Source: Phytophthora colocasiae (lineage: Eukaryota > Oomycota > Peronosporomycetes > Peronosporales > Peronosporaceae). Taken from it: 64,000 nucleotides of DNA. Numbering within the stretch: position 1 is the first letter of the stretch; every line of letters starts with the position of its first letter. A program made the position numbers and the translations under genes. Shown here in pieces: positions 1 to 10,814 of the stretch. Below the pieces are notes generated by a model. The model was given only the letters and a program-made list of their open reading frames with translations, did no database searches and was not told the origin of the DNA. The stretch lies in assembly GCA_018806915.1 (NCBI GenBank), contig JAGKQI010000061.1:2170001-2234000 (forward strand), given 5' to 3'.

Positions 1-1761
1 TGCGAAAATTGCTTCACGAATGTTAGGATTCACGAAGCAAACTGACGCCGTACCCTCGGATCGAGAGTACAGATTTTCCTGTAAAACAAAAACATGAACG
101 ACGAGTCAGTACCCAGTCGTCAACACACCTCGTCAAAGGTACTTACGTATGGAAACTTGTCCGAAATGCCGTAGAACATCTTAATCTGCTCCCAGTGATC
201 AGCTCGCAATTTTGTGTACCTTTGCTTGACCACCTTCGCTGGGTTGTCATCGTCACTGACTTTTTGCAAAGCAAGCCCCTGTTCAGCACGCTTTTGAGCT
301 GTGCGTGATGGCTTACGCTGCTCACTGAGACCTCTTTGATATTGCCCAGGTAGTGTACCACCTCGCACCTTTCGGAGGACAGCGACGAAGAAGCCGCCAG
401 TGTTTTGGTCCGTTGGAAAGAGTCGCAAACATCGCGATAGATTCTTACGAATCTCTTTGTCAGCCGGTGGGAACATGGACCGGGGGATACGAGAGCCTTG
501 CAGGAAGTCTGGAACACTTTCGTACTGCTCAAACCACTGCAACGGGGCTCTAGGTTCGCCCTTCGAGGTGCGGGCCTGCCAAGCAACACTCCATGAATCC
601 ACTCCGGGACGGCTGATCAGACCAGGAAGCATCTTAGAGCAGTCTACAAGTTCGAGCGCTCCATCTGCACGTCGTAGTAGCTCAGCTACGACCGCCTCGT
701 TCTCAATGGGATTCAGTGAGCACGTCGAGTACGTCATAATAGATTCTCCATCATCGCGGAGTAACGCAGCAGCTCGTAATCCGAGATCAATCTGAATTGG
801 ATGCAGAGTGAGAGCGCTGCCTGGGGCCCAACGACCCCACAGATTTCGGTTCTTGCGAATGGTGCCATCGCCGCTACAAGGGACATCACACAGTACGCGA
901 TCGAAGACGTTTGTGCGCTGCAATTCAGAGTTTTGTTCAGTGTCGTAAAGCCCTGGGAAATCTTGGCCTTCGTGACAGGTAACAGCGAAGTTATCGAGCC
1001 CCAGTCGTTGCAGCTGGTGAACAAGAAGGTATCCACGTTTTTCGTTGGCGTCATTTGCCACCACGAAGCCTTTCGCATCGCCTGTAGAATCGTCTGGAAC
1101 CAATGCCTCCATAATTTGTGCAGTCTTCGATCCCGGTGCAGCACACATATCCAGCACGCAGTGATGGGGGTGAACATCAAGCAACAACGCTGGCACCATA
1201 CTCACTGCTTCTTGGCGACTGAGATTTCCCTCAGCGGTATGGTGAAGCAGGAAAGTTCGGAAATCTTGAAGAACACTGTTTTCACGAGCCCCTTTCGTTA
1301 GCGCCGTTTTTCCACAGTCGAGTTGCCACGCTCGCCCATTCCTAGTCAAATACCACGGTAACTCCCTGCAACCAAGACACAACGAACGTATGAGCACCTT
1401 TTACACTCAACGAGCTTAGGACACTTGTGTCTCGCCTTGGTGGTGTTAATGGCTGCCCGTCAATGCTTGAAACGTTTGCAAATGCGTCTGTGAACTCGCT
1501 CAATCGGTCAATGATGCTGGGTGCTAAGGGCGACATCGGGTTAACGCGAAAGCAAGCAGGCAGCGGGGCTTCCAGTGTCGCCCGAACCTGTGCAACTTCT
1601 TCTGGGTGAATAATACCTTGCCGCTGCCATGTAATATCAAGTATGCGTCAGTATGTACGTCTTGAACACGAGAACGCACTGCAATTTACCAGATAGTACT
1701 GCATGATCAATGGCTGCTTAGCAGGATCTGCAATTTCGGCACTTTGATCTCCGCTAGTCAT
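1..1761 (-). CDS. NSUN2: tRNA (cytosine-5)-methyltransferase, NSUN2/TRM4-like, 3' end off window
   Basis: Probable S-adenosylmethionine-dependent RNA m5C methyltransferase acting on tRNA in the nucleus. Proposed exons on the minus strand are 1690-1761, 1436-1623, 147-1365 and 1-78 (continuing off the left edge); the phases close exactly and give 519 codons. Visible family features are NISRQEA-like NLSRQEAVSM, the SAM-binding block LDMCAAPGSKTAQ, the motif DVPCSGDGTIRKN containing the PC cysteine, and YSTCSLNPIENEAV containing the TC catalytic cysteine. NTGGFFVAVL follows. Exon 1 reads MTSGDQSAEIADP and ends in QYYL, joining to RQGIIHPEE as in human NSUN2. The 147-base exon end has a clean GTAAGT donor and the next acceptor is TTTTACAG. 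The exon 2 donor appears to be GC rather than GT (AAG|GCGAGA); a weak GT alternative in the same phase lies about 22 bases further on. Identity is secure and the exon 2 end is less so. Confidence 0.9.
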
Positions 1762-1983
1762 AGTGTTGCAATGTCTAGACAAACAACGTAGAGAACGCTG
1801 CCACCTCCAAGTAACTGAAGAAGCAGATACCGGTCGAACCCGGCGGAGCATCCAGCGCCTGCAACTCAAAAACAGTCCTCATCCACGCAAAATTCCAACC
1901 AATCACTGACAATCACATGATTTCTTGAGCAAAGTACCTGATCTGATCTTCCTACGAAGCTCTGCTCTTGACAGTAATGCACC

Positions 1984-2574
1984 TTACGCCGGGATGGCCT
2001 TGAGGAAATGAAGCGCGAAGCTGGTTAGTGTCAAGATCTTCACGAGTTCAGCGCCCATATACAAAATGTGGTAGATTTTGGCGGGCTTATCCGAGATCTG
2101 GACCGTGTGGCGCATCTCCCCGAACATCATCTTCTGGTTGAACGAGAGCTTCTCGTCGTCCATCTCCTTCAGCTCCTCGTACAGCTCGAACTCCGCTGTC
2201 AGTTGCAGCTTTGGGTATAGCCAAGAAGCCTGCACAGCCAACAAGATCGTGGCGATAATGAGACGCCAGAAGGCGTCGGCAGAGGCGACGTAATGCAGCA
2301 GCCAGAGGCCCACGCAGAGTCCGATCTCAACTGAGTTTAGCGCTGCGAACATGGTGCGACCTAGATCCAGCGCCAAATAGCGAGGCAGGAAGGGCGCGCG
2401 GAATTTAACCCACGACTCAGTGCAGGAGATGGCGAGCACGAAGCCCAGCCACACGAGCGACAGGAACGAGGCGGCTGCGCCTGTGGCCAGCCAGTCGAAC
2501 TTGGCTGATAATGTGAAGGCGATGCCGACGCTGGCGTACACGCTTGTAAGCAGTCCGCGCTTCTTGACATCCAT
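1984..2574 (-). CDS. Conserved multi-pass membrane protein, function unknown
   Basis: A 196-residue protein starting at MDVKKRGLL. The reading frame is open 38 codons further upstream (to 2688), but MDVKKRG gives the more typical start. Four hydrophobic stretches are visible: around SVYASVGIAFTLSAKF, AAASFLSLVWLGFVLAI, the segment around SVEIGLCVGLWLLHYV, and LIIATILLAVQASWL. A charged cytosolic-looking loop (ELYEELKEMDDEKLSFNQKM) follows, and a last hydrophobic tail ends in FALHFLKAIPA. I do not recognise the family. It is a single exon, transcribed in the same direction as the methyltransferase downstream. An ATTGG/CCAAT box lies about 90 bases before the start. Confidence 0.6.
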   Translation of the reverse strand: MDVKKRGLLTSVYASVGIAFTLSAKFDWLATGAAASFLSLVWLGFVLAISCTESWVKFRAPFLPRYLALDLGRTMFAALNSVEIGLCVGLWLLHYVASADAFWRLIIATILLAVQASWLYPKLQLTAEFELYEELKEMDDEKLSFNQKMMFGEMRHTVQISDKPAKIYHILYMGAELVKILTLTSFALHFLKAIPA

Positions 2575-2688
2575 GGCGAGAGTGATGGTCTGCGGGTCTT
2601 TTGGGTGAATTACGGAATGAGGTTTGATTGGGATGAGATACATGTATCCATTGTGATTTTGAGCCAATGAAAAGGGAGTGATCATCAC

Positions 2689-3903
2689 TCTGACACAACT
2701 TCAACGTCAACAGTGGCTTGCTTCCACGTACCGACCACTCCTAGATACAGTTTCTGGAGGTGGGTCAGTTGGAAGCACTGTCGGCCATTTAGCTGTGTCT
2801 TCGTTGTGGCCAACGGACGATCACATGGGCCACCACAGTCAGCGTATGTGTAAAATATAGTGCAATACCCGACGAATTCACGGCGCCGAGACTGGAACAG
2901 TTGATGTGCTACTGGGGATTCTTAACGTTGCAGAGTACAGGGTGGCCTAGCTCACGACGTGACCCTGTTTTCGTCGAAGTCAGTCTGGGAATATATCACC
3001 CCTGATCTAGGACCAGGTTGATCTTCAGCCATGCAACATGGCCCATGTTGCAACTTGCAAGCTGCTAGCATTGCTATCTATGTTGTACCAGCATGCTCGC
3101 GGTGGGCCAGCAAAAGCTCTGCATGCCGCCCGGCCAAATTGTGCAGCACCACACTGTGTGTCCGACACGCATAATTGGGATCGGTTGGACCGATCCTGTC
3201 TCATTCAAACGCCACCGGAAGTGGGATTCAAAGCTCGGCTTCGTCTTGGTACCTGCCTCGACATAATGATAATGGAGCTCATGGTGAAGCTGTCCGTGTG
3301 GAGTTGAGCCTATTCATAAGCCAGTGATCTACATGATGGCAACAACGCAGGCGATGTCGCGCTGGCCTTATTCGGCTCAGTGTCGTGCTCACCCGGATGA
3401 AATTTTTGCGCTGAAAATCAAGTGGTGAAACCTGCCAGCGGTAATTTCCCGTGAAAATGAAATTGCTTCCACGTATCTAGTTTCAAAGAATTACGAAAGA
3501 GCACACCGACCAGCGTGAGTTCCACTGTGCAGTTCCGTCGCTCAGCCATTTTCTATTGGAACCTTCGCTCGCTGCTGGCGCCATGTTCGAAGTACGCAAT
3601 GAACAGTGTCGGCTATCCGATTGATGTCAAATTGCCAGTCGGAAACACCTGCCAAACGCGATCAGCCGGGCGAAAATTGTAGCCACCGCCCATTGGCTAA
3701 ATCCCTCCATCCGCGCCTTTTCTGTATGTTTGCAGATGCAAGGGGTAGGGACCGTATCGCACTTAAACGGGAATCCCGCCAAACTCGCTCCCGCAAAGCG
3801 CTGGCGAGCTTCTGTCACAAAGCAAAAGGCTCGAAAGTGCGAAGGCCCCGCTTATTCAGGGACGCTAGAATACTAAATCTAACCACTCTCAGTCCCAAAA
3901 AGA
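2689..3903. other. 1.2-kb intergenic region without a supported gene
   Basis: No coding frame here has convincing composition or family motifs. The frame at 3038-3307 and the one starting at 3606 lack recognisable features, and the latter runs out of frame into the real gene at 3904. A short palindromic stretch (CAACATGGCCCATGTTG) lies near 3030-3055. The last part presumably carries the promoter of the downstream secreted protein; CTCAGTCC about 15 bases before its ATG resembles an oomycete initiator, which is weak evidence. Confidence 0.4.
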
Positions 3904-5970
3904 ATGAGGTGCATGCGCTGGCTGCTGCTCGCGGCTTTGGCTCTGGCCGCCGTTCAGGCCGCTCCCGCGAAGGAACAAGCGCTGATGGAGCTCGAGGAGA
4001 CTCTGCTGGCCTCCACACAAGTGCAGAACGGGCGGCGGCTGCTGAGCGTCGACCTATTCGAGGAGCACGCAGCTCGTTACCTCATGGTCGCGGCCGACAC
4101 GACGGAGGAGGTCACGGCGCTGTTTAAACTGTACAAGAAGCTGTACCCGAAGGAGGTTGCGGCCTGGGGGTCGACGGAGGCCAAGCAGCTCGCGTACTTT
4201 GAGGCGAACGTGTTCCCTAGTATCGAAGAGAAGGCCAAGAAGCTCTTGGGCTCGAATTCAGGCACAGGAACCAGTGGCACGAACGTTGGCGACGAGTCTG
4301 GCACTGGAACATCTACAGGCACGACAGGAACAAGTGGAACGTCCGGCACTTCTACTTCTGGTGGAACGACGTCTAGCGGCACGTCTACCTCTGGTGGAAC
4401 TACTTCAAGCGGTACATCTACCTCTGGCGGAACTACTACTTCTAGTGGAACCACCTCTGGCGGCACGACGTCTAGCGGTACGACTGGTGGCACAAGCGGA
4501 ACTACTTCTAGTGGCACGACTTCTGGCGGAATTACCTCTAGTGGAACTACTTCCAGCGGCACGACTTCAACTGGAACTACGTCGGGTGGAACTACCTCCA
4601 GCGGCACGACTTCTGGTGGTACGACATCTACTGGAACGACGTCAGGTGGAACAGCTTCTAGCGGCACTACTTCCAGTGGAACTACCTCTGGCGGAACGTC
4701 AACCAGCAGCGGAACGCTGACGGCAGCGTCGACGTCTTCGAAGACGAGCAGCGCGTCCGGATCGTCTTTCTGGTCGACGACTTACAACTCCCAGCTGTCG
4801 TCGAACGTGAACTCGTTGAAGTCCCAGACGAGCACTGTTGAGACGGTCGTACAGTCGTCGTCGGCTAGCAGCTCTTCCAGCTCCTCAGCCGCGTCTGCGT
4901 ACACGTCACCGACGGTAATCAGTGGCTACACCAGCCCGAGCCGTCGTTTCCTGTCGAGTGGAAGCTCGGACTCATCCAACATCGATGTGCTGTTCTGCGA
5001 TATCGAAGGCAATGCCATTTGGAAGTGGAGTGCCGAGGATGTGCCGGATGCTACCGTCACCAATACGTCGAGTTCTACGACGGAGATTGATGTCGATGTG
5101 GATGGCGTTTGCTCCGCCACCACGACTCTCACTGTGTCAGCCTACCAGACTGGCTGCTCGCTTCAGAACCACCCGGAGGGCTGTGACAACGTGTACTACA
5201 AGGGCTGCGGCGGTATCACCGTGTCCCCCACGAGCGACCGTATTGTGATCGCCCGTACTGGTGGTCGTACTCTTGGTGTGCTTAACTACAAGAGTGTGGA
5301 CAGTGCTTGCCAGGGCCAGGTTGTGGATGCTATTTCAACCTACCGAGGCAAGAAGTTTAACAGCCCTACCTACGCTGAGTACGCCAACAATGGCATTCTG
5401 TACTTCACGGACAGTCCCTTTGGTCTTGCCACCAGTGACGCTGACTTTGACGGCGACACCCTTGACAACTCACCGCTGCGTGAGATCCCCTTTAACGGTG
5501 TCTACATGCTGCGTAACGGCTCGAGTGAGTCGGTCGAGCTTGTGGATTGTGACATGACTCGTCCTAACAAGATCGCCTTCTCGCCTGCCCAGGACATCAT
5601 GTACATCACCAACTCGCAGAAGGGCAACTCGTACATCAAGAGCTACATCATGGCTGATGACGGTACGGCCAGCAACTCAAGTGTCTTCTTCAACTTCACA
5701 GCTCACCCGGAACTTGAGACCGACGATGGTTATGCCAAGGGCATCAAGGTGGACGACAACGGCTACGTATATGTGGTATGCTATAAGGGCGTCTACATCT
5801 TTTCTCCCGAGGCCGAGCTAGCCGGCGCCATCATGAGTTCGGAGGAGCTGGATTCCGTGTCCATGGGCCTTGGCCGTCTCTTCATTTCGGGTAGTTTTGG
5901 CCTCGTAGCGCAGACCAGCGGTGTCCCCTCGCAGACAATTCCTCAAGCCCAAGTCACGTGCAGTGCTTAG
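3904..5970 (+). CDS. Secreted Ser/Thr/Gly-repeat protein with SMP-30/gluconolactonase-like beta-propeller
   Basis: A 688-residue single-exon protein. Residues 1-20 (MRCMRWLLLAALALAAVQA) are a clear signal peptide. Residues about 25-115 form a helical, charged region. Residues about 120-275 are a low-complexity repeat built of SGTTSGGT/TSSGT units, a mucin-like stretch rich in possible O-glycosylation sites. A Ser-rich linker follows to about residue 350. The remainder resembles the SMP-30/gluconolactonase/LRE-like six-bladed propeller: GGITVSPTSDRIVIAR, KKFNSPTYAEYANNGILYFTDSPFGL and YAKGIKVDDNGYVYVVCYKG. It carries several N-x-S/T sites and an even number of cysteines in the propeller, fitting a secreted protein. 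No RxLR-dEER effector motif is present. The repeat could make it a cell-wall or surface protein; substrate and enzymatic activity are unknown. Confidence 0.8.
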   Translation: MRCMRWLLLAALALAAVQAAPAKEQALMELEETLLASTQVQNGRRLLSVDLFEEHAARYLMVAADTTEEVTALFKLYKKLYPKEVAAWGSTEAKQLAYFEANVFPSIEEKAKKLLGSNSGTGTSGTNVGDESGTGTSTGTTGTSGTSGTSTSGGTTSSGTSTSGGTTSSGTSTSGGTTTSSGTTSGGTTSSGTTGGTSGTTSSGTTSGGITSSGTTSSGTTSTGTTSGGTTSSGTTSGGTTSTGTTSGGTASSGTTSSGTTSGGTSTSSGTLTAASTSSKTSSASGSSFWSTTYNSQLSSNVNSLKSQTSTVETVVQSSSASSSSSSSAASAYTSPTVISGYTSPSRRFLSSGSSDSSNIDVLFCDIEGNAIWKWSAEDVPDATVTNTSSSTTEIDVDVDGVCSATTTLTVSAYQTGCSLQNHPEGCDNVYYKGCGGITVSPTSDRIVIARTGGRTLGVLNYKSVDSACQGQVVDAISTYRGKKFNSPTYAEYANNGILYFTDSPFGLATSDADFDGDTLDNSPLREIPFNGVYMLRNGSSESVELVDCDMTRPNKIAFSPAQDIMYITNSQKGNSYIKSYIMADDGTASNSSVFFNFTAHPELETDDGYAKGIKVDDNGYVYVVCYKGVYIFSPEAELAGAIMSSEELDSVSMGLGRLFISGSFGLVAQTSGVPSQTIPQAQVTCSA
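4262..4715 (+). repeat. In-frame tandem repeat coding for Ser/Thr/Gly units
   Basis: Degenerate tandem repetition with units of about 15-30 bases (variants of TCTGGTGGAACGACGTCTAG), coding SGGTTSSGT. Silent differences between units show age or selection on protein rather than a very recent expansion. The reverse strand of the repeat gives a long spurious frame of Val/Pro/Glu repeats. Confidence 0.85.
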
Positions 5971-6159
5971 ACACTCAACCGAGCACGCGCACGCCCCTCT
6001 TGACTTCAAGAGACTCGAAGTATTCACATCGTTCTTTTTCTTTAACCTTTCCGCCAAATAGGACCGGTCTAAAAACTTGTTCATTGCTCAACATCAGCGT
6101 TTGTTCGACTGCATGTACTACGTAGTAGTATAGAACCAATACTACGCAGTTGACCCCTT

Positions 6160-7545
6160 TTACTCGTAATTGTCAGTAGCCGTTGCCTTCCCTGCTTTTT
6201 TGCCTCCCTTCTTGCCATCCTTATCTGCTGCAGAAGAGTCCGCAGACGATCCCATTTGTGAGGAAGCGATGGTCGTGGTGAACTTTATGATCAAGTTGTT
6301 GCTCGTAATGGGCTCATCTTCAGCGCGTCTCCGGCCGTCCTCGCCCTCGGCGTAAGCCAGGTTGGCCCCCAGGAACTGCGAGACACGGAGAGCAATCTCT
6401 TTAATGGTAGTGCCACGCTTCACGATCACTGCATCAGCAAAGATACCCTTGCTTGCTGCTCCAGGCGTTGTGTTAGTAGCGAAACTCTTCAATGACTTCA
6501 CCGGATAGACAACAACCACGTCAGCCAACTCCACAGCGGCATTAATTGCGGCACGAACGCCAGTACTGCCATAACGGAACAGCACCATATCTGAAATACG
6601 CTCCAGGCGTCGATTGATCTTCTTCTCGACTGGCTTCAGTGGACCAAGGCCCTTCTCCGCATCAGCCTTGGCCTGCTCTTCATCATCATCCTCCAATGTG
6701 GAGTAAAACATCGACCCAGGCTCATAACGAATAAAGCGTTGCTTGTTGGCAGCTCGCAAGAAGCATTCTGCAGCTGCACTAGCCACAAAACACCGGTCAC
6801 TGCCGTACTTCTCGACGATTTTCTCGATGTTGCGGTCCGTGTCGTCTCCTTGGTCCGCCTTGTTAAGGACCAAGATGGTGGGGAATCGAATGTCCAGGAA
6901 AATCTTCACTAAGTTGTGCACCTCGTCCTCAGTCCACGTTGAAAGATCAACTGGTTCCTTCACCCCAAGACGGTCCAGCACTTTGCTCACCAAGGACGGA
7001 TTAGCTCCGTAACCTGACAACTGACCGACAAAAGTGTTCTGCAGACTGCTCTTCGTAGCTTTGTGTCTTCTAGCAATAGTCGTCCAGCGTTTCCACAGGT
7101 TACTGAAGACCCACTGGTGGATCTCCGTGTCCAGCCAGTCAGCGTCATTGATAGGGTCGTACCCGACCGTCTCCTCGCCCTTCTCATTCGTATGTCCCGA
7201 CACGTCAATGATGTGCATCAGCACTTGAGCATGACGCAGGTCGTCCAGGAACTTGTTCCCTAGTCCAGCTCCCTCCGAAGCACCAGGTATTAATCCAGCC
7301 ACATCCAGTAGCTTCACAGGGATGTAGCGTGTGCCCTGTTCGCATTTCCCGTAACGAGGGGCACACACTGAGGTTTTGTTCTTGTCCAGACACGGACACG
7401 GCGTCATATAGTACGTGATTCCCTCATTGGGCTCAATAGTCGTGAAGGGAAAGTTCCCTACTTTAGCAACTCCGTCCGTCACGGCGTTAAAGAACGTCGA
7501 TTTGCCGGCGCTGGGCTTCCCAACGCACCCGATGACCAGCTCCAT
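6160..7545 (-). CDS. OBG/YchF-type GTPase of the YGR210C/MJ1332 family
   Basis: A 461-residue single-exon GTPase with TRAFAC/Obg motifs in order: G1 GKPSAGKST (residues about 8-16), G2 region [10 protein letters not shown]3 [17 protein letters not shown], and G4 NKAD. A C-terminal TGS-like domain contains [23 protein letters not shown]. The long insert after G3 and [22 protein letters not shown] fit the eukaryotic/archaeal YGR210C/MJ1332 branch rather than bacterial YchF. The C-terminus is a Lys-rich tail ([11 protein letters not shown]) that could bind RNA or ribosomes. Family members are ribosome-associated regulators whose exact role is unsettled. It is divergent from the HAD gene at 7625 with 79 bases between the two start codons. 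The start ATG is immediately followed by the beta-strand [11 protein letters not shown], so the start is secure. Confidence 0.9.
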   Translation of the reverse strand: MELVIGCVGKPSAGKSTFFNAVTDGVAKVGNFPFTTIEPNEGITYYMTPCPCLDKNKTSVCAPRYGKCEQGTRYIPVKLLDVAGLIPGASEGAGLGNKFLDDLRHAQVLMHIIDVSGHTNEKGEETVGYDPINDADWLDTEIHQWVFSNLWKRWTTIARRHKATKSSLQNTFVGQLSGYGANPSLVSKVLDRLGVKEPVDLSTWTEDEVHNLVKIFLDIRFPTILVLNKADQGDDTDRNIEKIVEKYGSDRCFVASAAAECFLRAANKQRFIRYEPGSMFYSTLEDDDEEQAKADAEKGLGPLKPVEKKINRRLERISDMVLFRYGSTGVRAAINAAVELADVVVVYPVKSLKSFATNTTPGAASKGIFADAVIVKRGTTIKEIALRVSQFLGANLAYAEGEDGRRRAEDEPITSNNLIIKFTTTIASSQMGSSADSSAADKDGKKGGKKAGKATATDNYE

Positions 7546-7624
7546 GGTGAATGGTGGATGAAAAGCGATACTATTATCCTCGTTATAGTGACGTCATTAT
7601 TGTGACGGATTCACAGGCTGGAAA
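7546..7624. promoter_or_regulatory. 79-bp bidirectional promoter with a CRE/ATF palindrome
   Basis: Only 79 bases separate the ATG of the GTPase gene (minus) from the ATG of the HAD hydrolase gene (plus). The perfect palindrome TGACGTCA lies at 7589-7596, and a second half-like site GTGACGG follows at 7602-7608. TGACGTCA is the classical bZIP (CREB/ATF) site. Regulation is inferred from sequence only. Confidence 0.55.
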
Positions 7625-8928
7625 ATGTGGCGCTCTCCACTTGTTCGGCCGCTGGTGAAGCACTATAGCCACGCGTTCTCTGTGGCGTCAGGTGTGTCGA
7701 ATGCGCCGTCTTCTGCTCCTTCGTTTGGTATCGCGTTTGATATTGATGGCGTCCTGATTCGGTGAGTAGAGGCGATTTAAGCAGTTTGAGAATCGTAAAC
7801 TGATGTTATTTTATTTATTATTGTAGTGGAGGTCATGAGCTGCCGAAAGCCAAACGTGTGCTGCAGAGTCTTCAAGTTAACAATGTTCCACATATCTTCT
7901 TGACCAATGGTGGCGGCTGTATGGAGGAGGAGAAGGCCAAGAACCTCAGTAACATCCTGGATCATCCCATTAACCCGGAGCACATGATCCTCTCACATAC
8001 GCCTATGCGTGAGATCGCCAAAACCTATGGAGACAAACGTGTGCTTATTATGGGCTCACATGATGTCTGGAATGTGGTAGGCAACATTGAAGCTGCATCA
8101 CTGTGATTCATTTTCTAACGTTTGCTTGTAGGCCAAGTGCTACGGCTTCAAGAAGGTTGTGAGTGTGGAAGAGCTGTTGCATCATCATCCGGCACAGTAC
8201 CCGTTCATCCACTACGAACAAACGTACGTTGTGTTATTTTATTGACAGTTTTTATACGTTAAGATTAATGAGTTGATGATGTGTTTGATCAGGCCAGCAC
8301 CACATCACGAGGAGCCCATTGAGGCTATCATTGTGATGCACGACCCTGTGAACTGGGCTCCGGACATTCAGGTCGCCGTAGACGTGCTGATCGGAGGTGA
8401 TCCGCCTGGAAGTGGACGCCCGTCAGGCAAACAGACGCCGTTGTTTGTGAGCAATGATGATTTCATCTTCAGTGGCGCGTACCCGTTCCCACGGTTCGCT
8501 CAGGGAGCTTTTACGAAGTGCTTGAAGCTGCTGTATGAAGATCTGACCGGGCGCACGTTGGAAGTAACGAATTATGGCAAGCCCCACAACATCACCTACA
8601 AGTACGTGTGAAAACGGCTCACATTTTTGTATCCTACTGCGAACTTACGTCGCGTTTCACGTGTCTTAGCTACGCGGAACGTCTCCTTAGCAGCATTTCC
8701 GGCCAGTCTGAACCGTTGAAGCACATGTACGGCATCGGAGACAACCCTCTGTCGGATATTCAAGGTGCTAACAATGCCGGAGACGAGTGGACGTCTGTGC
8801 TCGTTCGCACAGGAATTTATGACGGCTCCAAGGACCCTGAGCACGAGCCCGATGTGATTGTTGACGGTGTCTATGAAGCCATCAAGCACATTTACAAACG
8901 CGAAGGCATTGATGACTCCACGCTATAA
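7625..8928 (+). CDS. HAD-superfamily hydrolase, CECR5/HDHD5-like, five exons
   Basis: Proposed exons are 7625-7761, 7827-8076, 8132-8223, 8293-8601 and 8670-8928. They total 1047 bases, which is 348 residues plus stop, and all junctions are GT...AG with closed phases. The N-terminus looks like a short mitochondrial presequence (MWRSPLVRPLVKHYSHAFSV). HAD motif I is GIAFDIDGVLIRGGHELP, the motif II region is FLTNGGGCMEEEKA, and the motif IV-like block is MYGIGDNPLSDIQGANNAG. The stretch YGKPHNITYNYAERLL is typical of the CECR5 subfamily of class IIA HAD proteins. The family is annotated as phosphatase-like with unknown substrate, and human HDHD5 is mitochondrial. It is convergent with the CXC gene downstream. 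Confidence 0.9.
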
Positions 8929-9046
8929 GCAATCAGCAACTATGGACTTGTATCTACAGTAGACTTGACAACTTCCAGCCCTCCTTGATAATAGATCATT
9001 TTCTTTTCGTGTTGAACGTTTAGTCTACGTAGTTTCACTCTATTCA

Positions 9047-10814
9047 TTAGTACGGAGATACATCGGATACCAGATTTCGAAGCCAGACGCTAAATTCCTG
9101 AAGTACAGCGCGCTCTTGCATAGCACTTAGACTTGCCTTTCCGTTACTTTGACCTGAAGAATCGGTGTCATTTCCTGCTGTCGTAGCTGTTCTTCCGTTC
9201 CCATTTGGTGTGATATGGCTGTCATCTTCTGCTACAGCCTCACTGTACTCTTCTTCGCAGAATAGACCTGCAGAAGTTGGAGACAGCGCTTCTCTGTGGT
9301 CGCCAACGTTAATATCTGTTTGCTGCTGCTTTGCAGGTGACTGGTCCACTGAAGCATGAGCGATCTGCTTCTCCTCTTCTGCGAGCTCCACGGTCATAGC
9401 AGTTTGTAATAGAGACTGACTCAAAAGAGTGAGCTCCGGATCACCAACTCCTTCTGTGTTTCTGGCATCGTACGCATTGGTGACGGTATCCTCCACGTTT
9501 GGAAGTTCCACTGCTGGGGTTGAAACCTCTTGAATTCGCTCATCGAATGGTAACTTGTTGGAGCTTCGTCTTGTATATTTTCTCTTGGCAAATGTTGGTG
9601 TGACTTGACCTCCTGCTGTGTGAAAGTGCTCCACGTGACTGGATGGCCGCTTGGTTGGTGTGATCGGAGGAAGGCCATCCATTTCTGAATCACTTCGGGC
9701 GTATCTTTTAGAGGACGCTACTGGTGCACTTCTTGACAATAACTCTAATGCTGATGGATTCTGCGTCGACTGGTTGGTTGGCGTACGCATTCCATTCTGC
9801 AGATCCGCTTTCTTGGAACGGGACGGCCTTTTAGCAAGCTTGCGTTGTGATGGAATAGTGAAGCGCAGACTGTTGTCGTCTGCACCAGCACCTGCAAATA
9901 CAAGCATCTTCTTGGCGGACACAATTGTTTCAGTGTTGCGGCACTGATGACACGCACATCGTGAAGTACATGCCACTCCAGCTTGATGGCACTCGCAGTA
10001 GTTTTTCATGCACCCACTTTTCCGACAATTGCATCCTCGAAGATGCTGACTGGACCCACTCGCCACTTTGGGCTGGAATGCCAATGGATTTCGCTCCAAG
10101 ATCGCAGCTACAGCTCGATCTCGTTCGTCCAACGTTTCCGAACAATTCTTGCAGCCTTCACAATTGCAGCGATGGTCACACATCCGCTGCGCTGCCAAGC
10201 ACTCGCAGTACAGCTTTAAGCAATTGGATTTCTTGCAACTGCATCCTTTTGTCCTCTCAGGTTTCGTCTGTATCTGGCAGCCTCTGCATTGACAACGAGG
10301 CGAGCATGTTCCGAACAGAGTTAAACACGGACAGTCACTAGTGCAGTTGCCATCTGTGCAGTCACAAATTGGTCTGGGCGAAGTGCCTGCCATTGCTATG
10401 GCAGCTTTCCTCTCTGTAGGGAACGTTGTAGGCGTATCCGTGATAACCACAGAATTCGAACGGGGTGGAGTCGCTACTGTCTCTGACTTGGAGTGTCTGG
10501 GAGTCGACAGTGTCGGGCGGAAGCTCTTCTGCGTGCGTTTCTCAATAGTCTGAATGGCCTGGGCGATCTCCTCCTGATTGTGTTCCTGGTTTCTGCAGCT
10601 CATACACTGACAGCGTTTGGTGCAGCGTCCCCCAGCTGCAAAGCACTCGCAATAGAGTTTGAGGCAGCCGGATTTCTTGCAATTGCAGCCACGTCGTTGG
10701 TCGAGATCTCCGTTGTTAAGCTGGTAAAGCAGAGAAACAACAAGTGAGAGGAAGGAGCTACAGACAGATCAGACTAGAGTGTAAGTAGTAGTAGATAAGC
10801 AAGCGTACATTCAT
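9047..10814 (-). CDS. CXC/CRC-domain (tesmin/LIN54/TSO1-like) DNA-binding protein
   Basis: The main exon is 9047-10720. It encodes three Cys-rich CXC blocks. The first starts RRGCNCKKSGCLKLYCECF, the second GCSCKKSNCLKLYCECLAA, and the third GCNCRKSGCMKNYCECHQAG. An additional short Cys cluster (CDCTDGNCTSDCPCLTLFGTC) lies between blocks 1 and 2. Tesmin/LIN54 CXC domains bind CHR/TTYGAA-type DNA, and such proteins are cell-cycle regulators in DREAM/MuvB complexes. The C-terminal half is Ser/Thr/Gln-rich and disordered with SP/TP sites. The exon begins after a TTTACCAG acceptor at 10721 in phase 0, so the start codon lies in an upstream exon. One candidate is the six-base exon ATGAAT at 10809-10814 followed by donor GTACGC, which is speculative. 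Three CXC repeats instead of the usual two is noteworthy. Confidence 0.85.

Noticed and set aside
3606..4127. 173-codon frame overlapping the start of the secreted protein
   Set aside because: It runs out of frame through the signal-peptide coding region, has no family motif, and its composition changes where the real gene begins.
3904..4260. RxLR-type effector signal in the secreted protein
   Set aside because: The stretch RRLLS near residue 43 lacks the RxLR spacing and a following dEER motif, and the large propeller is unlike RxLR effectors.
4077..4667. 196-codon antisense frame of Val/Pro/Glu repeats
   Set aside because: It is the mirror image of the Ser/Thr/Gly repeat; lack of stops follows from the repeat codons.
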